DNA of 64,000 bases from Haloarcula litorea (GCF_029338195.1 NZ_CP119779.1:124001-188000); one strand, 5' to 3'; counted from the stretch's first letter, positions 29,135 through 38,623 are shown. Numbers and translations are program-made. Notes: a model not told the origin generated them from the sequence alone.

Positions 29135-29166
29135 CGGGTCGACGGTCCGCAGGGAGCGTCGACCCG
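29135..29166 (+). terminator. Inverted repeat between bolA and glutaredoxin genes
   Basis: CGGGTCGAC (29135-29143) and GTCGACCCG (29158-29166) form a perfect 9-bp stem with a 14-nt loop, 51 nt after the BolA stop. It may end the bolA transcript; no T-run follows. Confidence 0.35.
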
Positions 29167-29213
29167 TTCGGCCCGGCGGTAGCCATTTCACTCCCCGGAC
29201 ACAAGCCGGGGGT

Positions 29214-29552
29214 ATGAGCTTCGAACCCGAGGAACTCTCGCGCGAGGAGGTCCAGCAGACGGTCGACGAGACCATCGCGGACAACGAAGTGGCGCTGTTC
29301 ATGAAGGGGACCGAGCTGATGCCCCAGTGTGGCTACTCCCGGAAGGCGCTGGGACTGATCCAGCAGCACCGCGAGGACGTGGCGACGGTGAACGTCCTGC
29401 AGGCGACCGAGGCCTTCCGGGAGGCCCTGTCGGAGTACAGCGGCCGCGAGACGATCCCGCAGACGTTCGTCGACGGGGAGTTCGTCGGCGGCAGCGACAT
29501 CCTCGAACAGCTCGACGAGAACGGCGACCTCGAATCGACCCTGCGGGCGTAG
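29214..29552 (+). CDS. Monothiol glutaredoxin (GrxD/Grx5-type)
   Basis: 112-aa protein of the monothiol glutaredoxin family involved in iron-sulfur cluster transfer. It contains the lead segment VALFMKGT, the active-site CGYS with Cys39 (CGFS in most relatives), TIPQTFVDGEFVGGSDIL (glutathione-binding TVP and GG motifs; here TIP). It is paired with BolA directly upstream. The Phe-to-Tyr change is conservative. Confidence 0.9.
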   Translation: MSFEPEELSREEVQQTVDETIADNEVALFMKGTELMPQCGYSRKALGLIQQHREDVATVNVLQATEAFREALSEYSGRETIPQTFVDGEFVGGSDILEQLDENGDLESTLRA

Positions 29553-29592
29553 ACGGGGAGCGGAGCCGAGAGAACCGGGACGGTGGCGACCG

Positions 29593-29766
29593 CTACTCGT
29601 CGTCTTTCATCTCGCCGAGCCGGTCGACGAGGTCGCTCGTCGACGCCTCGCTGTCGAAGGAGACGGAACCGTCGTGGTCGTTCTCGTGGACGGTGACGCC
29701 GTCGCTCTCGTCCGCGTCCACGTCGTTGTCCTGTTGTTCGGACTCGTCGTAGCTACCGAATCCCAT
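29593..29766 (-). CDS. Small conserved haloarchaeal acidic protein (DUF5786-like)
   Basis: 57-aa protein beginning MGFGSYDESEQQ, a start I recognise from a conserved family of tiny haloarchaeal proteins (DUF5786-like). The middle is Asp-rich and a short amphipathic helix, DLVDRLGEMKDDE, ends it. The gene is convergent with glutaredoxin and divergent from fttA. Function unknown. The family assignment is from memory of the N-terminal motif. Confidence 0.75.
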   Translation of the reverse strand: MGFGSYDESEQQDNDVDADESDGVTVHENDHDGSVSFDSEASTSDLVDRLGEMKDDE

Positions 29767-29980
29767 ACTGAGACGTGGCCGCTCCCGGGTGAAAAAACGG
29801 TCGGTGGAACCACTCGTGGAGACGTGTTATCGGGTGACGAACCGGAGATGGGACCAGAGCCCCGTCTCAGTCCCCGGCGCGTAAGCAAAGGTTCTTATTC
29901 GTGGTTCCACTTCGTTCGGACAACGACAGCCGATAGCCGTTGTTCTGTGACGGCGGCGCTCTCCAATCGCTCCCACATCC

Positions 29981-31903
29981 ATGAGTACTGCAGACGAGGC
30001 ACTCGAGAAGATTCGAGCACAGGTCGAAGACGAGACGCCGGCCGACATCACGATCCAGTCGGTCACGTTCGAGGGACCGGAACTGGTCATCTACACCCCC
30101 GACGCCCGCGAGGTCGCCGACCGGGACGGCATCGTTCGGAACCTCGCACAGACGCTTCGCAAGCGCATCAACGTCCGGCCGACGCCGGACGCCCTGCTGC
30201 CCGAGGGCGAGGCCCGCGCGAAGATCGAGTCGATCATCCCCGAGGACGCCGGCGTCCAGAACCTCGACTTCGACGCGGCCACCGGCGAGGTGTTCATCGA
30301 GGCCGAGAAACCGGGCCGGGTCATCGGCCGACACGGCGAGACGCTGGACCGCATCGCCGCCGCCGTCGGCTGGACGCCCGAGGTCGTGCGGACGCCGCCG
30401 ATGGAGTCCAACACCGTCTCGAACGTCCGGAACTTCCTGAAACAGGAGCGCGAGGAGCGCCGGGACATCCTCGAACGGGTCGGCCGGGGGATCAACCGCC
30501 CGATGACCGCCGAGGACGACTGGGTGCGGCTGACGACGCTGGGCTGCTGTCGCGAGGTCGGACGCGCCTCCTTCATCCTCTCGACGCCCGAATCGCGCAT
30601 CCTCATCGACTGCGGCGACAAGCCGGGTGCCACGGGCGAGGTCCCGTACCTCCAGGTGCCCGAGGCGCTGGCGGCCGGGCCGAACTCCATCGACGCCGTC
30701 GTCCTGACCCACGCCCACCTCGACCACTCCGCGCTCATCCCCATCCTGTTCAAGTACGGCTACGACGGCCCGATCTACACCACCGCGCCCACGCGGGACC
30801 TGATGGGACTGTTGCAGCTGGACTACCTCGACGTGGCCGCCAAGGAGGGCCGCGCGCCGCCATACGAGAGCCAGCAGGTCCGGGACGCCCTGAAACACAC
30901 CATCCCGCTGGAGTTCGGCAACGTCACCGACATCGCGCCGGACGTGAAGCTCACGATGCACAACGCCGGCCACATCCTCGGGTCGGCGGTGTGTCACTTC
31001 CACATCGGCGAGGGCCGCTACAACGTCGCCTTCTCCGGTGACATCCACTACAAGGACACCCGACTGCTGGACGGAGCCGTCAACGACTTCCCGCGGGTCG
31101 AGACGCTCGTCCTGGAGTCGACCTACGGCGGGAAGAACGACTACCAGACCGACCAGGAGGACTCCGAGCGGGTCCTCAGGCGGGTCATCAACGAGTCCCA
31201 GGAGACCGACGGTCACGTCCTCATCCCGGCGTTCGCGGTGGGCCGCTCCCAGGAGCTGATGCTCGTCCTGGAGGAGGCGATGCGGGAGGGCGAGATCCCG
31301 ACGATGCCGGTCTACCTCGACGGGATGATCCGGGAGGCGACGGCCATCCACACGGCCTATCCGGAGTACCTCCGGAAGAGCCTCCGGGACCGCATCCTCT
31401 ACGAGGACGAGAACCCGTTCCTCGCCGAGCAGTTCCAGCAGGTCGACGGCGGCGACGAGATGCGCCAGGACATCACCGACGGCGAGCCGGCCATCATCCT
31501 CACCACTTCCGGGATGGTCACCGGCGGCCCCGTGATGTCGTGGCTCCGCCTGCTGGGCTCGGACCCGGACAACACGATGGTGTTCGTCGGCTACCAGGCC
31601 GAGGGGACGCTGGGCCGGCAGATCCAGCGCGGCCAGGACGAGATCTCGCTCAACGACACCAGCGGCCCCCGCGCCGAGCGGATGAGCCTGAAGATGGACG
31701 TCGAGACCGTCGACGGCTTCTCCGGTCACGCCGATAGGCAGGGCCTAGAGACGTTCGTCGAGACGATGCACCCCCGGCCCGAGAAGGTGCTCTGTGTCCA
31801 CGGGGACGAGTCCTCGACGAACCAGCTCTCCTCGGCGTTGTACCAGAAGTTCAATATGCGGACGTTCAACCCGAAGAACCTCGAGACGTTCCGGTTCGTC
31901 TGA
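29981..31903 (+). CDS. fttA: FttA/aCPSF1 transcription termination ribonuclease
   Basis: 640-aa archaeal CPSF73 homologue. Two KH RNA-binding modules occupy about residues 1-145, with VIGRHGE at 114-120. The metallo-beta-lactamase domain begins near 180 and carries HAHLDH (244-249), NAGHILGS and FSGD; the beta-CASP domain (VLESTYGG... through TSGMVTGG) and a final GHADR His motif complete the nuclease. In archaea this protein binds U-rich 3' ends and releases RNA polymerase. The start follows a leader of about 60 nt from a TTCTTATTCG element; a hairpin (29920-29943) lies in that leader. Confidence 0.95.
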   Translation: MSTADEALEKIRAQVEDETPADITIQSVTFEGPELVIYTPDAREVADRDGIVRNLAQTLRKRINVRPTPDALLPEGEARAKIESIIPEDAGVQNLDFDAATGEVFIEAEKPGRVIGRHGETLDRIAAAVGWTPEVVRTPPMESNTVSNVRNFLKQEREERRDILERVGRGINRPMTAEDDWVRLTTLGCCREVGRASFILSTPESRILIDCGDKPGATGEVPYLQVPEALAAGPNSIDAVVLTHAHLDHSALIPILFKYGYDGPIYTTAPTRDLMGLLQLDYLDVAAKEGRAPPYESQQVRDALKHTIPLEFGNVTDIAPDVKLTMHNAGHILGSAVCHFHIGEGRYNVAFSGDIHYKDTRLLDGAVNDFPRVETLVLESTYGGKNDYQTDQEDSERVLRRVINESQETDGHVLIPAFAVGRSQELMLVLEEAMREGEIPTMPVYLDGMIREATAIHTAYPEYLRKSLRDRILYEDENPFLAEQFQQVDGGDEMRQDITDGEPAIILTTSGMVTGGPVMSWLRLLGSDPDNTMVFVGYQAEGTLGRQIQRGQDEISLNDTSGPRAERMSLKMDVETVDGFSGHADRQGLETFVETMHPRPEKVLCVHGDESSTNQLSSALYQKFNMRTFNPKNLETFRFV

Positions 31904-32067
31904 CCGGGATCGGCTGGGGGAGCCGACGCCGGACCGGGGCCACTCGCCACCGACGAGCGGACCGTGCGGACGCTCACGCCCCCGAACCCGACGACGTGCC
32001 GGCCGTCTCCGCCGTTGCACCCGTACCTGCGACTGGCCGCGTCGGGATCGGTCCGACTGGCCCGTCG

Positions 32068-32158
32068 TAGGAACCTCCTAGAGGGGCGTTTCGAATGGTA
32101 ATCTCCGATTACCGAAATTATAAGTGCTAATGGAAAAGGCAATACAGTAGCCGATTAC
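32068..32158 (+). promoter_or_regulatory. Promoter and inverted repeats of tubulin-like operon
   Basis: A TATA box AATTATAAG (32116-32124) would start transcription near 32146, 16 nt before the ATG. Directly upstream is a perfect 7-bp inverted repeat GGTAATC-TCC-GATTACC (32097-32113), covering the BRE position, and before it a 5-bp repeat TAGGA-ACC-TCCTA (32068-32080). A GATTAC half-site recurs just before the start codon (32153-32158). These look like operator sites. Inference from arrangement only. Confidence 0.55.
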
Positions 32159-32161
32159 AAA

Positions 32162-35100
32162 ATGAACTTTCCAGACAGGATTCTCGCTATCGGTGGTGCC
32201 GGGAAGGAGCTCGGGTTCACGATCCTCGAGACGGAGTGGATTCTGAAGGGGATTCTGGAGCCCCGACCGAACCCCCAGTCACTGACCGTCACGATCATCG
32301 ACAGCGCAGAGGGCGAGGAGAACCAGGACCGAGAGCGGGTCGCGGAGATCCGCGACCGGATCGAGGAGCTGGAGGGCGAGCTCCAGGACCCCAGCGCGGG
32401 TCGAACCGGGTCGATCACGGTCGACTACAAGCTCGTCAACGAGAACATCCAGCTGAGCTCGAGCAACGACCTGCTCGGCGACGACGCCGTTCCCCGCATC
32501 ACGTCCGGGAACGGGATGGAGCAGGCGAACTGGTGGCTCCAGACCGACGACATCAACGAGAACCTCGACTTCGCCAAGGGTGTCGTCCGGAAACGCGGCC
32601 TCGGGAAGGCGATCTACTACAAGGCCTACGCCGAGGACGACTCGATCAAGTCCTACATCGACCTCGCCGAGAAGGGGAAGGTCGCCGTCCTCGCCGGACT
32701 CGGCGGCGGGACGGGGTCGGGCATCCTGCTCGACATCGTCCAGCATCTGAAGAAGCGCCAGCGGACCGCCGAGATCTCGCTGTTCGGGATCCTCCCCAAC
32801 CACACCGAGGGCGTCAAGGAGAGCACCAACGCGTTCGCGGCCCTCTCGGAGCTCGAGTACGCCGCCCTCGACAACACCGGCCTGTTCAAGGACATGGTCC
32901 TCGTCCCGATCGACCCGACGGGCTGGGGCGGGAAGACCGGCGATCGCATCCAGACCGACCAGTTCCTCGACGAGCTGGACCAGGCGATCACGTACCTCGT
33001 CACCTCCTACTACAACACGCAGAACCTCGAGGACCCGTTCGCGAACACGCCCCAGTACGCTCCCTTCACGATCGGGATCCCGCAGGTGCTCCGGTACCGC
33101 GTCGAGGCGATCAACGAGGCCCGCGAGACCATCCGGGAGATGCTCAACACCAAGGAGGAGGGCCTGGAACGCGAGCGGGAGATCTACGACGCGGTCGACC
33201 GCTTCCTCACCAAGCACTTCGACGACGAGGACGTGGACCCGGGCGTCACCGACCTCGACGAGGCGAACCTCCGAGACCGCCTCGAACAGGTCGAGGACCT
33301 GCTGGAGTTCGAGCTGTTCACCGAGCTGAACTACCAGTCGGTCTCTATCTTCGAGGAGATCATCGGGGACGCGAAAGAGGAGGCGGACACGCTCGTCGAC
33401 CAGATCTCGCTCATCGACACCTCCATCCGGACCGTCGACACCTCCGGGGAGGAGGTCGGCACCTTCGTCGACAACATCGACGAGCACCTCGCGACGATCC
33501 TGGAGGAGGAGCTCGAACTGCTGGCCCGGCGGAAGAACATCCTCGAGCGCCGGAAGGCCGTCGACGACAGCCGCGTCCGCGACGCCGTCGAGTACCTCAT
33601 CACGCCCGACAGCAGCTCCAGCGGCCCCGGGGTGAAGCTCAACCGCCTCGAGACGAAGTTCGAGGACCTCGAATCACAGCACACCCGGGTCGAGTCGGAC
33701 CTCGAGACCACGAACGAGGAGCTCGAGGAGCTCCGCGAGGAGATGGACGACGAGGTCCAGCGCCGGCTCACCGAGTGGGAACAGGCCGTCGAACCGAAGC
33801 TCACCGAGCTCCAGAACGCCGACGTCGAGGGCGTCGAGGACGAGGTCCGACAGGTGCGCAACGAGCTCGAACGGTTCTGCAACCGCGTCATCAACGCCGA
33901 GTCCGAGGAGGAGGTCGACGGCGTCAGCGACGGCGAGGTGACCGACGCGCTGGAGCGGCTCTCGCAGAAGCTCGACGCCGCCGGGATCACCTTCGACGAA
34001 CAGCGCCGCGACGTCGAGTCCTCCATCACCGAGCTCCGTCGTGCCCGGACCGCCTTCATCAAGATGAACCGCGAGGAGGGCACGCTGGAGAGTCTCACCC
34101 CGTGGGAGAGCTCGACCAAGGAGGAGCAAGAGCAGGGCCACAAGGACTTCCGGATGCAGAAGGGCAAGCTCAACGACCGCGGCGTCTTCGAGGTCGGTCC
34201 GCCGACGGGCGACTTCACCGCCGAGGTGACCTTCGACGGACAGGCCACCATCCGTGAGGTCCAGAGCAAGCAGGACCGCGTCGAGGACGACGTGGTCAAG
34301 GAACTCCAGCACCGGGTCGACGACATCGACCAGAAGCACGTCCGGAAGATGCGGTCGGCCCTGGGCACGAGCGCGACGATGGACCAGCTCGAACCCATCG
34401 CGGAGGAGGCGTTCTGGGACGACGTCGGAGAGACGGACGATCTGGAGGCTCAGAAGGCCGAGCTCGAGGCGGAACTGGCCGACATCGAGGAGAAGCTCGA
34501 CCTCTACGAACCGGCCATCGACCTGTTCCAGAGCCTGAGCAACCGCCACGACCAGTGGGTCCAGAACCTCCAGGAGTTCGGCACGAAACGGTCCAGCTAC
34601 GAGGACGAGGCCGACAGCCCGTCCCGAGCGGACGACGACTACGTCTACATCAAGCAGATCAAGCCGGAGGACGTCTTCCGCGCGACCGGTAACGACGACA
34701 TCGCGGAGAGCGACATCTCGTCGAGCACGGCGGAGAAACAGCGCATCCAGAACGGGCTCGAGGAGCTCGCGAAGAACGCCCGTAACCAACAGTACAACGG
34801 CCTCCAGCGCCGCAAGCTCAGCCACGGCCGGTCCCGATACGACGAGACGAAGGTCCGGGTCGCCATCATGAGCCGGGCCATCGACCAGCTCGACAGCGAG
34901 GTGCTCGACTTCAAGGAGACGTTCAGCAACGCCTACAACCTCGGGGGCGGCGGGAAGGCCGTCGAGAGCCCGTACACGAGCTGGCAGCGCGACGACGGTG
35001 GACCCTGGGACATCGGCCTGTCGGTGTTCATCAGCGGCGTCTTCCTCGACAACATCAGGAAGGTGGTCCAGCCCGACGGCTACTTCAGCGGCTACCGTCG

Positions 35101-35290
35101 CCGGAAGGAGTCCCAGGAGAGCATCCTCATCCACCACAGCTACCGGCTCGAGGAGGGTCACTACATCCGGCGGAACGAGGTCTTGAACATGGAAAACGAC
35201 GACGACGTCGGGTTCTTCCTCCGGGACGAGTCGGAGGTCGTCGAGGACCTGCTTGACGAGTACGTCGAGAAAGTCCCGCACAGTAACTAA
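32162..35290 (+). CDS. Tubulin/FtsZ-superfamily protein with long coiled coils
   Basis: 1042-aa cytosolic protein. The N-terminal 300 residues look like a tubulin/FtsZ GTPase domain: ILAIGGAGKELGFT at the nucleotide-base loop and LAGLGGGTGSGILLDI with GGGTGSG at 181-187, the tubulin signature, followed by FGILPNHTEGVKESTNA. It is far longer than FtsZ or CetZ (about 350-400 aa). Charged coiled-coil segments lie at about 385-470, 500-575 and 690-780, and a mixed C-terminal domain at 830-1042. No membrane segment. It is the first gene of a tight three-gene operon with a membrane GTPase and an exported glycoprotein. The closest described group is the FtsZ-like (FtsZl-1, Tubulin_2-like) family predicted to remodel membranes. 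Confidence 0.88.
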   Translation: MNFPDRILAIGGAGKELGFTILETEWILKGILEPRPNPQSLTVTIIDSAEGEENQDRERVAEIRDRIEELEGELQDPSAGRTGSITVDYKLVNENIQLSSSNDLLGDDAVPRITSGNGMEQANWWLQTDDINENLDFAKGVVRKRGLGKAIYYKAYAEDDSIKSYIDLAEKGKVAVLAGLGGGTGSGILLDIVQHLKKRQRTAEISLFGILPNHTEGVKESTNAFAALSELEYAALDNTGLFKDMVLVPIDPTGWGGKTGDRIQTDQFLDELDQAITYLVTSYYNTQNLEDPFANTPQYAPFTIGIPQVLRYRVEAINEARETIREMLNTKEEGLEREREIYDAVDRFLTKHFDDEDVDPGVTDLDEANLRDRLEQVEDLLEFELFTELNYQSVSIFEEIIGDAKEEADTLVDQISLIDTSIRTVDTSGEEVGTFVDNIDEHLATILEEELELLARRKNILERRKAVDDSRVRDAVEYLITPDSSSSGPGVKLNRLETKFEDLESQHTRVESDLETTNEELEELREEMDDEVQRRLTEWEQAVEPKLTELQNADVEGVEDEVRQVRNELERFCNRVINAESEEEVDGVSDGEVTDALERLSQKLDAAGITFDEQRRDVESSITELRRARTAFIKMNREEGTLESLTPWESSTKEEQEQGHKDFRMQKGKLNDRGVFEVGPPTGDFTAEVTFDGQATIREVQSKQDRVEDDVVKELQHRVDDIDQKHVRKMRSALGTSATMDQLEPIAEEAFWDDVGETDDLEAQKAELEAELADIEEKLDLYEPAIDLFQSLSNRHDQWVQNLQEFGTKRSSYEDEADSPSRADDDYVYIKQIKPEDVFRATGNDDIAESDISSSTAEKQRIQNGLEELAKNARNQQYNGLQRRKLSHGRSRYDETKVRVAIMSRAIDQLDSEVLDFKETFSNAYNLGGGGKAVESPYTSWQRDDGGPWDIGLSVFISGVFLDNIRKVVQPDGYFSGYRRRKESQESILIHHSYRLEEGHYIRRNEVLNMENDDDVGFFLRDESEVVEDLLDEYVEKVPHSN

Positions 35291-35291
35291 G

Positions 35292-36734
35292 ATGTCAAAC
35301 CCTATCGAGTGGCTCAGCGACAACCGCGAGAAGGCACAGCTGTTCCTGTACTTCCTTCTCATCCTGGCGTTGAGCCTGCCGGTCGCGGGGATGATCACCC
35401 AGGGGTACAAGACGGCCGACCTGATCCGATCGATACTGCGCCTGCGACTGATGTTCGACGTGACGCTCACGCAGGTCAGCGTCGCCGGCTTCGGCCTGTT
35501 CATCGGGCTGCTCGTCCTGATGTCCATCGACCGAAAGAAACGGGTCCAGGCCGCCCTCCTGTGGGTCGGTGTCCTCGTCTCCGTCGTCGTCATCACGTCG
35601 CAGGGGCTCGGACCCGGTGTGAGCGGGGCCGCGGCGAGCGGGCCGTGGCTGATCGCGGGGATCCTCGCCGGCGTCGGTGCCGGCGGCGGTCGGAAGCTGC
35701 TGAACTTCGACACGGTTCAGACGGTGGAGTTCCGGCGCGCCTCGGAGGGGGTCTACACCCTGCTCTTGCTCGTCACCGGGCTGATGTTCATCGAGTTGCA
35801 CCTCAGCTACCCGAACCCCTTCGTGGTGAACCCCGGTGGCATCGCGCTCCGGTCGATCGAGAACGTCTCCGTCGGGATCAATCAGCAGAACCTGTTGCGC
35901 AACGCCGCCATCACGGGCGCGTTCCTCTTCCTGGTCAACCGCTTCATCCAGTACGACGCCGACAAGGACTTCTTCATCGTCGGCCCGAAGGGGTCGGGCA
36001 AGAGTCTGCTGCTGGCCGGCGCGTTCCAGGAGGTCAACGAGCGCTCGAAGACCGAGAAGAACGCGACGCCGCTGAACCCCAGCGAGGACCTGATGGAGAT
36101 GATGGCGGAGTTCGACCGGCAGACCAGCGGCTGGATGCTGGGCGCGACGGGCCGGGGCGAACTCAACACCCTCGAGTTCCAGTACGTCCACGGCTCGGTG
36201 TTCCCGACGAACATCAAGCTCTCCGGGGCCGACTACGCCGGCGAGTACCTCGAACGGATCCCCGACGCCGTCTCCGGAGCCATCGACGAGGAGGAGATGG
36301 ACACGACCCTCCAGCGGCTGAAGGAGGGCGTCGAGGACGCGACGACGCTCATCTTCATCATCGACTGCGAGCGGTTCGTCGACAACGAATCGCTGGAGAT
36401 CGCGCCGTACTTCAGCATCCTCCAGGCGGCCGACGACAAGAACGCCCTGCTGGTCGCGACGAAGGCCGACCACCTCGCCGAGCAGTTCGAGGAGCAACAG
36501 GGGCTCGAAGCGCACCAGTACTTCGACGACTTCCAGGAGTACGTCAACCAACAGTTGCGGCAGAACCAGAACATAAACGGGCTCGTCACGCAGGTCGGAG
36601 ACGGGACCATCCACCCGGTCTACTACCAGACCAAAGAGGACGAGCAGGGCAACACGGTCCCGATGCGGGACGACCAGGGGAACGCGCTGACGGTCGGCTT
36701 CGGCCAGTTGCTCGACAAGCTCGGGAGGATGTGA
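35292..36734 (+). CDS. Polytopic membrane protein with cytoplasmic P-loop GTPase domain
   Basis: 480-aa protein. About six hydrophobic helices lie in residues 17-220 (near 17-36, 60-80, 86-104, 116-133, 155-170 and 203-220). The cytoplasmic part has a Walker A GPKGSGKS (231-238), a hydrophobic strand IFIIDCERF in the Walker B/G3 place and TKAD (390-393), a G4 motif that favours guanine. LNPSEDLMEMMAEF and a Gly-rich GATGRGELNT lie between them. It starts one base after the tubulin-like stop and ends 3 bases before the next start. It may couple filaments to the membrane; GTP use is inferred from motifs. Confidence 0.85.
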   Translation: MSNPIEWLSDNREKAQLFLYFLLILALSLPVAGMITQGYKTADLIRSILRLRLMFDVTLTQVSVAGFGLFIGLLVLMSIDRKKRVQAALLWVGVLVSVVVITSQGLGPGVSGAAASGPWLIAGILAGVGAGGGRKLLNFDTVQTVEFRRASEGVYTLLLLVTGLMFIELHLSYPNPFVVNPGGIALRSIENVSVGINQQNLLRNAAITGAFLFLVNRFIQYDADKDFFIVGPKGSGKSLLLAGAFQEVNERSKTEKNATPLNPSEDLMEMMAEFDRQTSGWMLGATGRGELNTLEFQYVHGSVFPTNIKLSGADYAGEYLERIPDAVSGAIDEEEMDTTLQRLKEGVEDATTLIFIIDCERFVDNESLEIAPYFSILQAADDKNALLVATKADHLAEQFEEQQGLEAHQYFDDFQEYVNQQLRQNQNINGLVTQVGDGTIHPVYYQTKEDEQGNTVPMRDDQGNALTVGFGQLLDKLGRM

Positions 36735-36737
36735 GCG

Positions 36738-38558
36738 ATGGCGAACCTGACTATCTACGACTCGCAGGGAACCCCGATCCGGGACGAGACCGGCGGCCGC
36801 GGCGACACCGTGTCGGACCTGTTCTTCGACGGCGTCCGGTTCGCCATCGACTCGCGTCGGCAGGAGGCGGTCTGTTTCTTCCGCGCGAAGGACAACCCGA
36901 CGGCCCGCTCCGAACAGTACTACGCGGTCTACGAGTACGAGAGCAGGTCAGAACTCGCCCGGTTGGTCGAGGCGGTCCGGTCCCGGATCGAGGAGGAGTA
37001 CGGGATGCACCTCGACACCACCAACGACGACACCCGCTTCTTCGAGCTGCTGGAGGGCGGCGGGTCCGCCACGCCGCCCGGCGATCCGTCGACGCTCGAC
37101 GACCTCGAAGAGATCATCGAGGACTACCACCAGGCGAAGGTGGGAGTCGGCGACTACCGGGACGCACTGGGCCTGTTCTCGAAGTTCCACGGAACGCTCG
37201 CGGTCAGCGGGATCGCCGTCGCCGACAACGCGAGCGGGACGTCGCTGTCCTCGTACGACCTCGTCGTCGAGACGGGCAACTACACCGGGCTCGAACCGCT
37301 CGGTGACACCGCCTCCCGTATGGAAGACCTGCGGGAGCGGCGGCGGCGGGAACTCGGCTACGACGTGCCCGACGACGACGGCCTGCTGGACGGTCTGACG
37401 CCGGTCGAGGGCGCGTTGCTGTTCGGCGGGGCGGGCGTGCTACTCGTCATCGCGGCGCTGTACGGGAGCTGTCTCGGACTGCACGCGGCACCGCTGGGTG
37501 GCGCGCTGCCCGGTCCGTCCTGTGGCCCCTCCATCGACGGGGTCGACGGCACACTGACGTTCGCGGGCGACCCGACGATGAACGTCACGGGACAGTTCAG
37601 CGGCGGCGGAACGAACGCCGTCGTCGCGACCGTCACCGGGCCGAACGACGGGACTGCGCGGACGAACGCGAACATCAACGGTTCGGGACAGTTCGCTATC
37701 GAGGTGCCCCTCACGGGCGACCGGAGCGACGGGAGCAACGGAACGAACGGGACGGCGACCGACGCGACGACGGCGGGCGGAACCGCGAACGCGTCCGCCG
37801 ACGGACCGCAGGGGATCGCTCGACGGAACGGCACCCTGCCCGCGGGCATCTACGAGGTGACGGTCGTCCGCACCCACGAGGTCTTCGGGTTCGAACTCGG
37901 GTCGGTCAGCAACAGTAGCAACGTCTCCGTCCACCGGTTACGGACCCTGAACGCGACGCGAGTCGACAACAGCTCGACGGTGAACGTCGACGGGGCGCTC
38001 GACGGCCCGGCGAACGAATCCGTGAACGTCTCGCTGTCGCTCGTCGGCCCCGACGGGACCGTGGTGACGAACGCCACGAGAACCGTCTCGGTCGGGTCCA
38101 ACCGGACCTTCGAGACGAACGTCTCGGCCCCGGCCGGCGAGACGACGCCGGGCGTCTACACCGTCGAGGCGACGGTCGACAACGACACCCGCACCGACAC
38201 GGCACAGTTCGGGCGGGTCGACGGGATCGCCGTGACCGACGTGAACAGGGATCCGGACTCCTTCTCACTCCGGGCGAACACGACGGCGATGCCGTCCAGT
38301 CGCTTCGTCGCGGGCGTCCTCGTGACTCGGAACGGCACGACGGCGGTCGACAGCACCACGAGGTTCAACCGGAACGGGACCCGGCAGTTCGTCGTCACGG
38401 TTCCGATCGAAAACGGGATCGACGACGGACGCTACAACGTCTCGGTGACCTTCGGCGGCGACAGCGTCAGCGACACCTACGAGGTCAACACGGCGAGTCA
38501 GTCCGAAAACGAGACAGCCAGCAGCGGCGGGTCCTCCGGCGGCGGTTCCGGTCAGTAG
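36738..38558 (+). CDS. Single-pass protein with cytoplasmic domain and sequon-rich ectodomain
   Basis: 606-aa protein. Residues 1-220 form a soluble domain of unknown fold. One membrane helix is at about 226-250 (ALLFGGAGVLLVIAALYG). The remaining 350 residues are Thr/Ser/Asn-rich beta-type repeats with about 25 N-x-S/T sequons, for example NGTNGT, NSSNVS, NESVNVS and NETASS, ending in a Gly/Ser tail. Sequon density shows the C-terminal part is outside and N-glycosylated. Two similar beta modules (about 400-490 and 490-590) resemble CARDB/Ig-like surface domains. It is the third gene of the tubulin-like operon and would link the cytosolic machinery to the cell surface. Confidence 0.82.
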   Translation: MANLTIYDSQGTPIRDETGGRGDTVSDLFFDGVRFAIDSRRQEAVCFFRAKDNPTARSEQYYAVYEYESRSELARLVEAVRSRIEEEYGMHLDTTNDDTRFFELLEGGGSATPPGDPSTLDDLEEIIEDYHQAKVGVGDYRDALGLFSKFHGTLAVSGIAVADNASGTSLSSYDLVVETGNYTGLEPLGDTASRMEDLRERRRRELGYDVPDDDGLLDGLTPVEGALLFGGAGVLLVIAALYGSCLGLHAAPLGGALPGPSCGPSIDGVDGTLTFAGDPTMNVTGQFSGGGTNAVVATVTGPNDGTARTNANINGSGQFAIEVPLTGDRSDGSNGTNGTATDATTAGGTANASADGPQGIARRNGTLPAGIYEVTVVRTHEVFGFELGSVSNSSNVSVHRLRTLNATRVDNSSTVNVDGALDGPANESVNVSLSLVGPDGTVVTNATRTVSVGSNRTFETNVSAPAGETTPGVYTVEATVDNDTRTDTAQFGRVDGIAVTDVNRDPDSFSLRANTTAMPSSRFVAGVLVTRNGTTAVDSTTRFNRNGTRQFVVTVPIENGIDDGRYNVSVTFGGDSVSDTYEVNTASQSENETASSGGSSGGGSGQ

Positions 38559-38623
38559 CGAGCCGATCGCCGTTCCCGATCCGAACGGAGACAGCGGTTC
38601 GCGACTGCGGTCGACGCTTCCTC

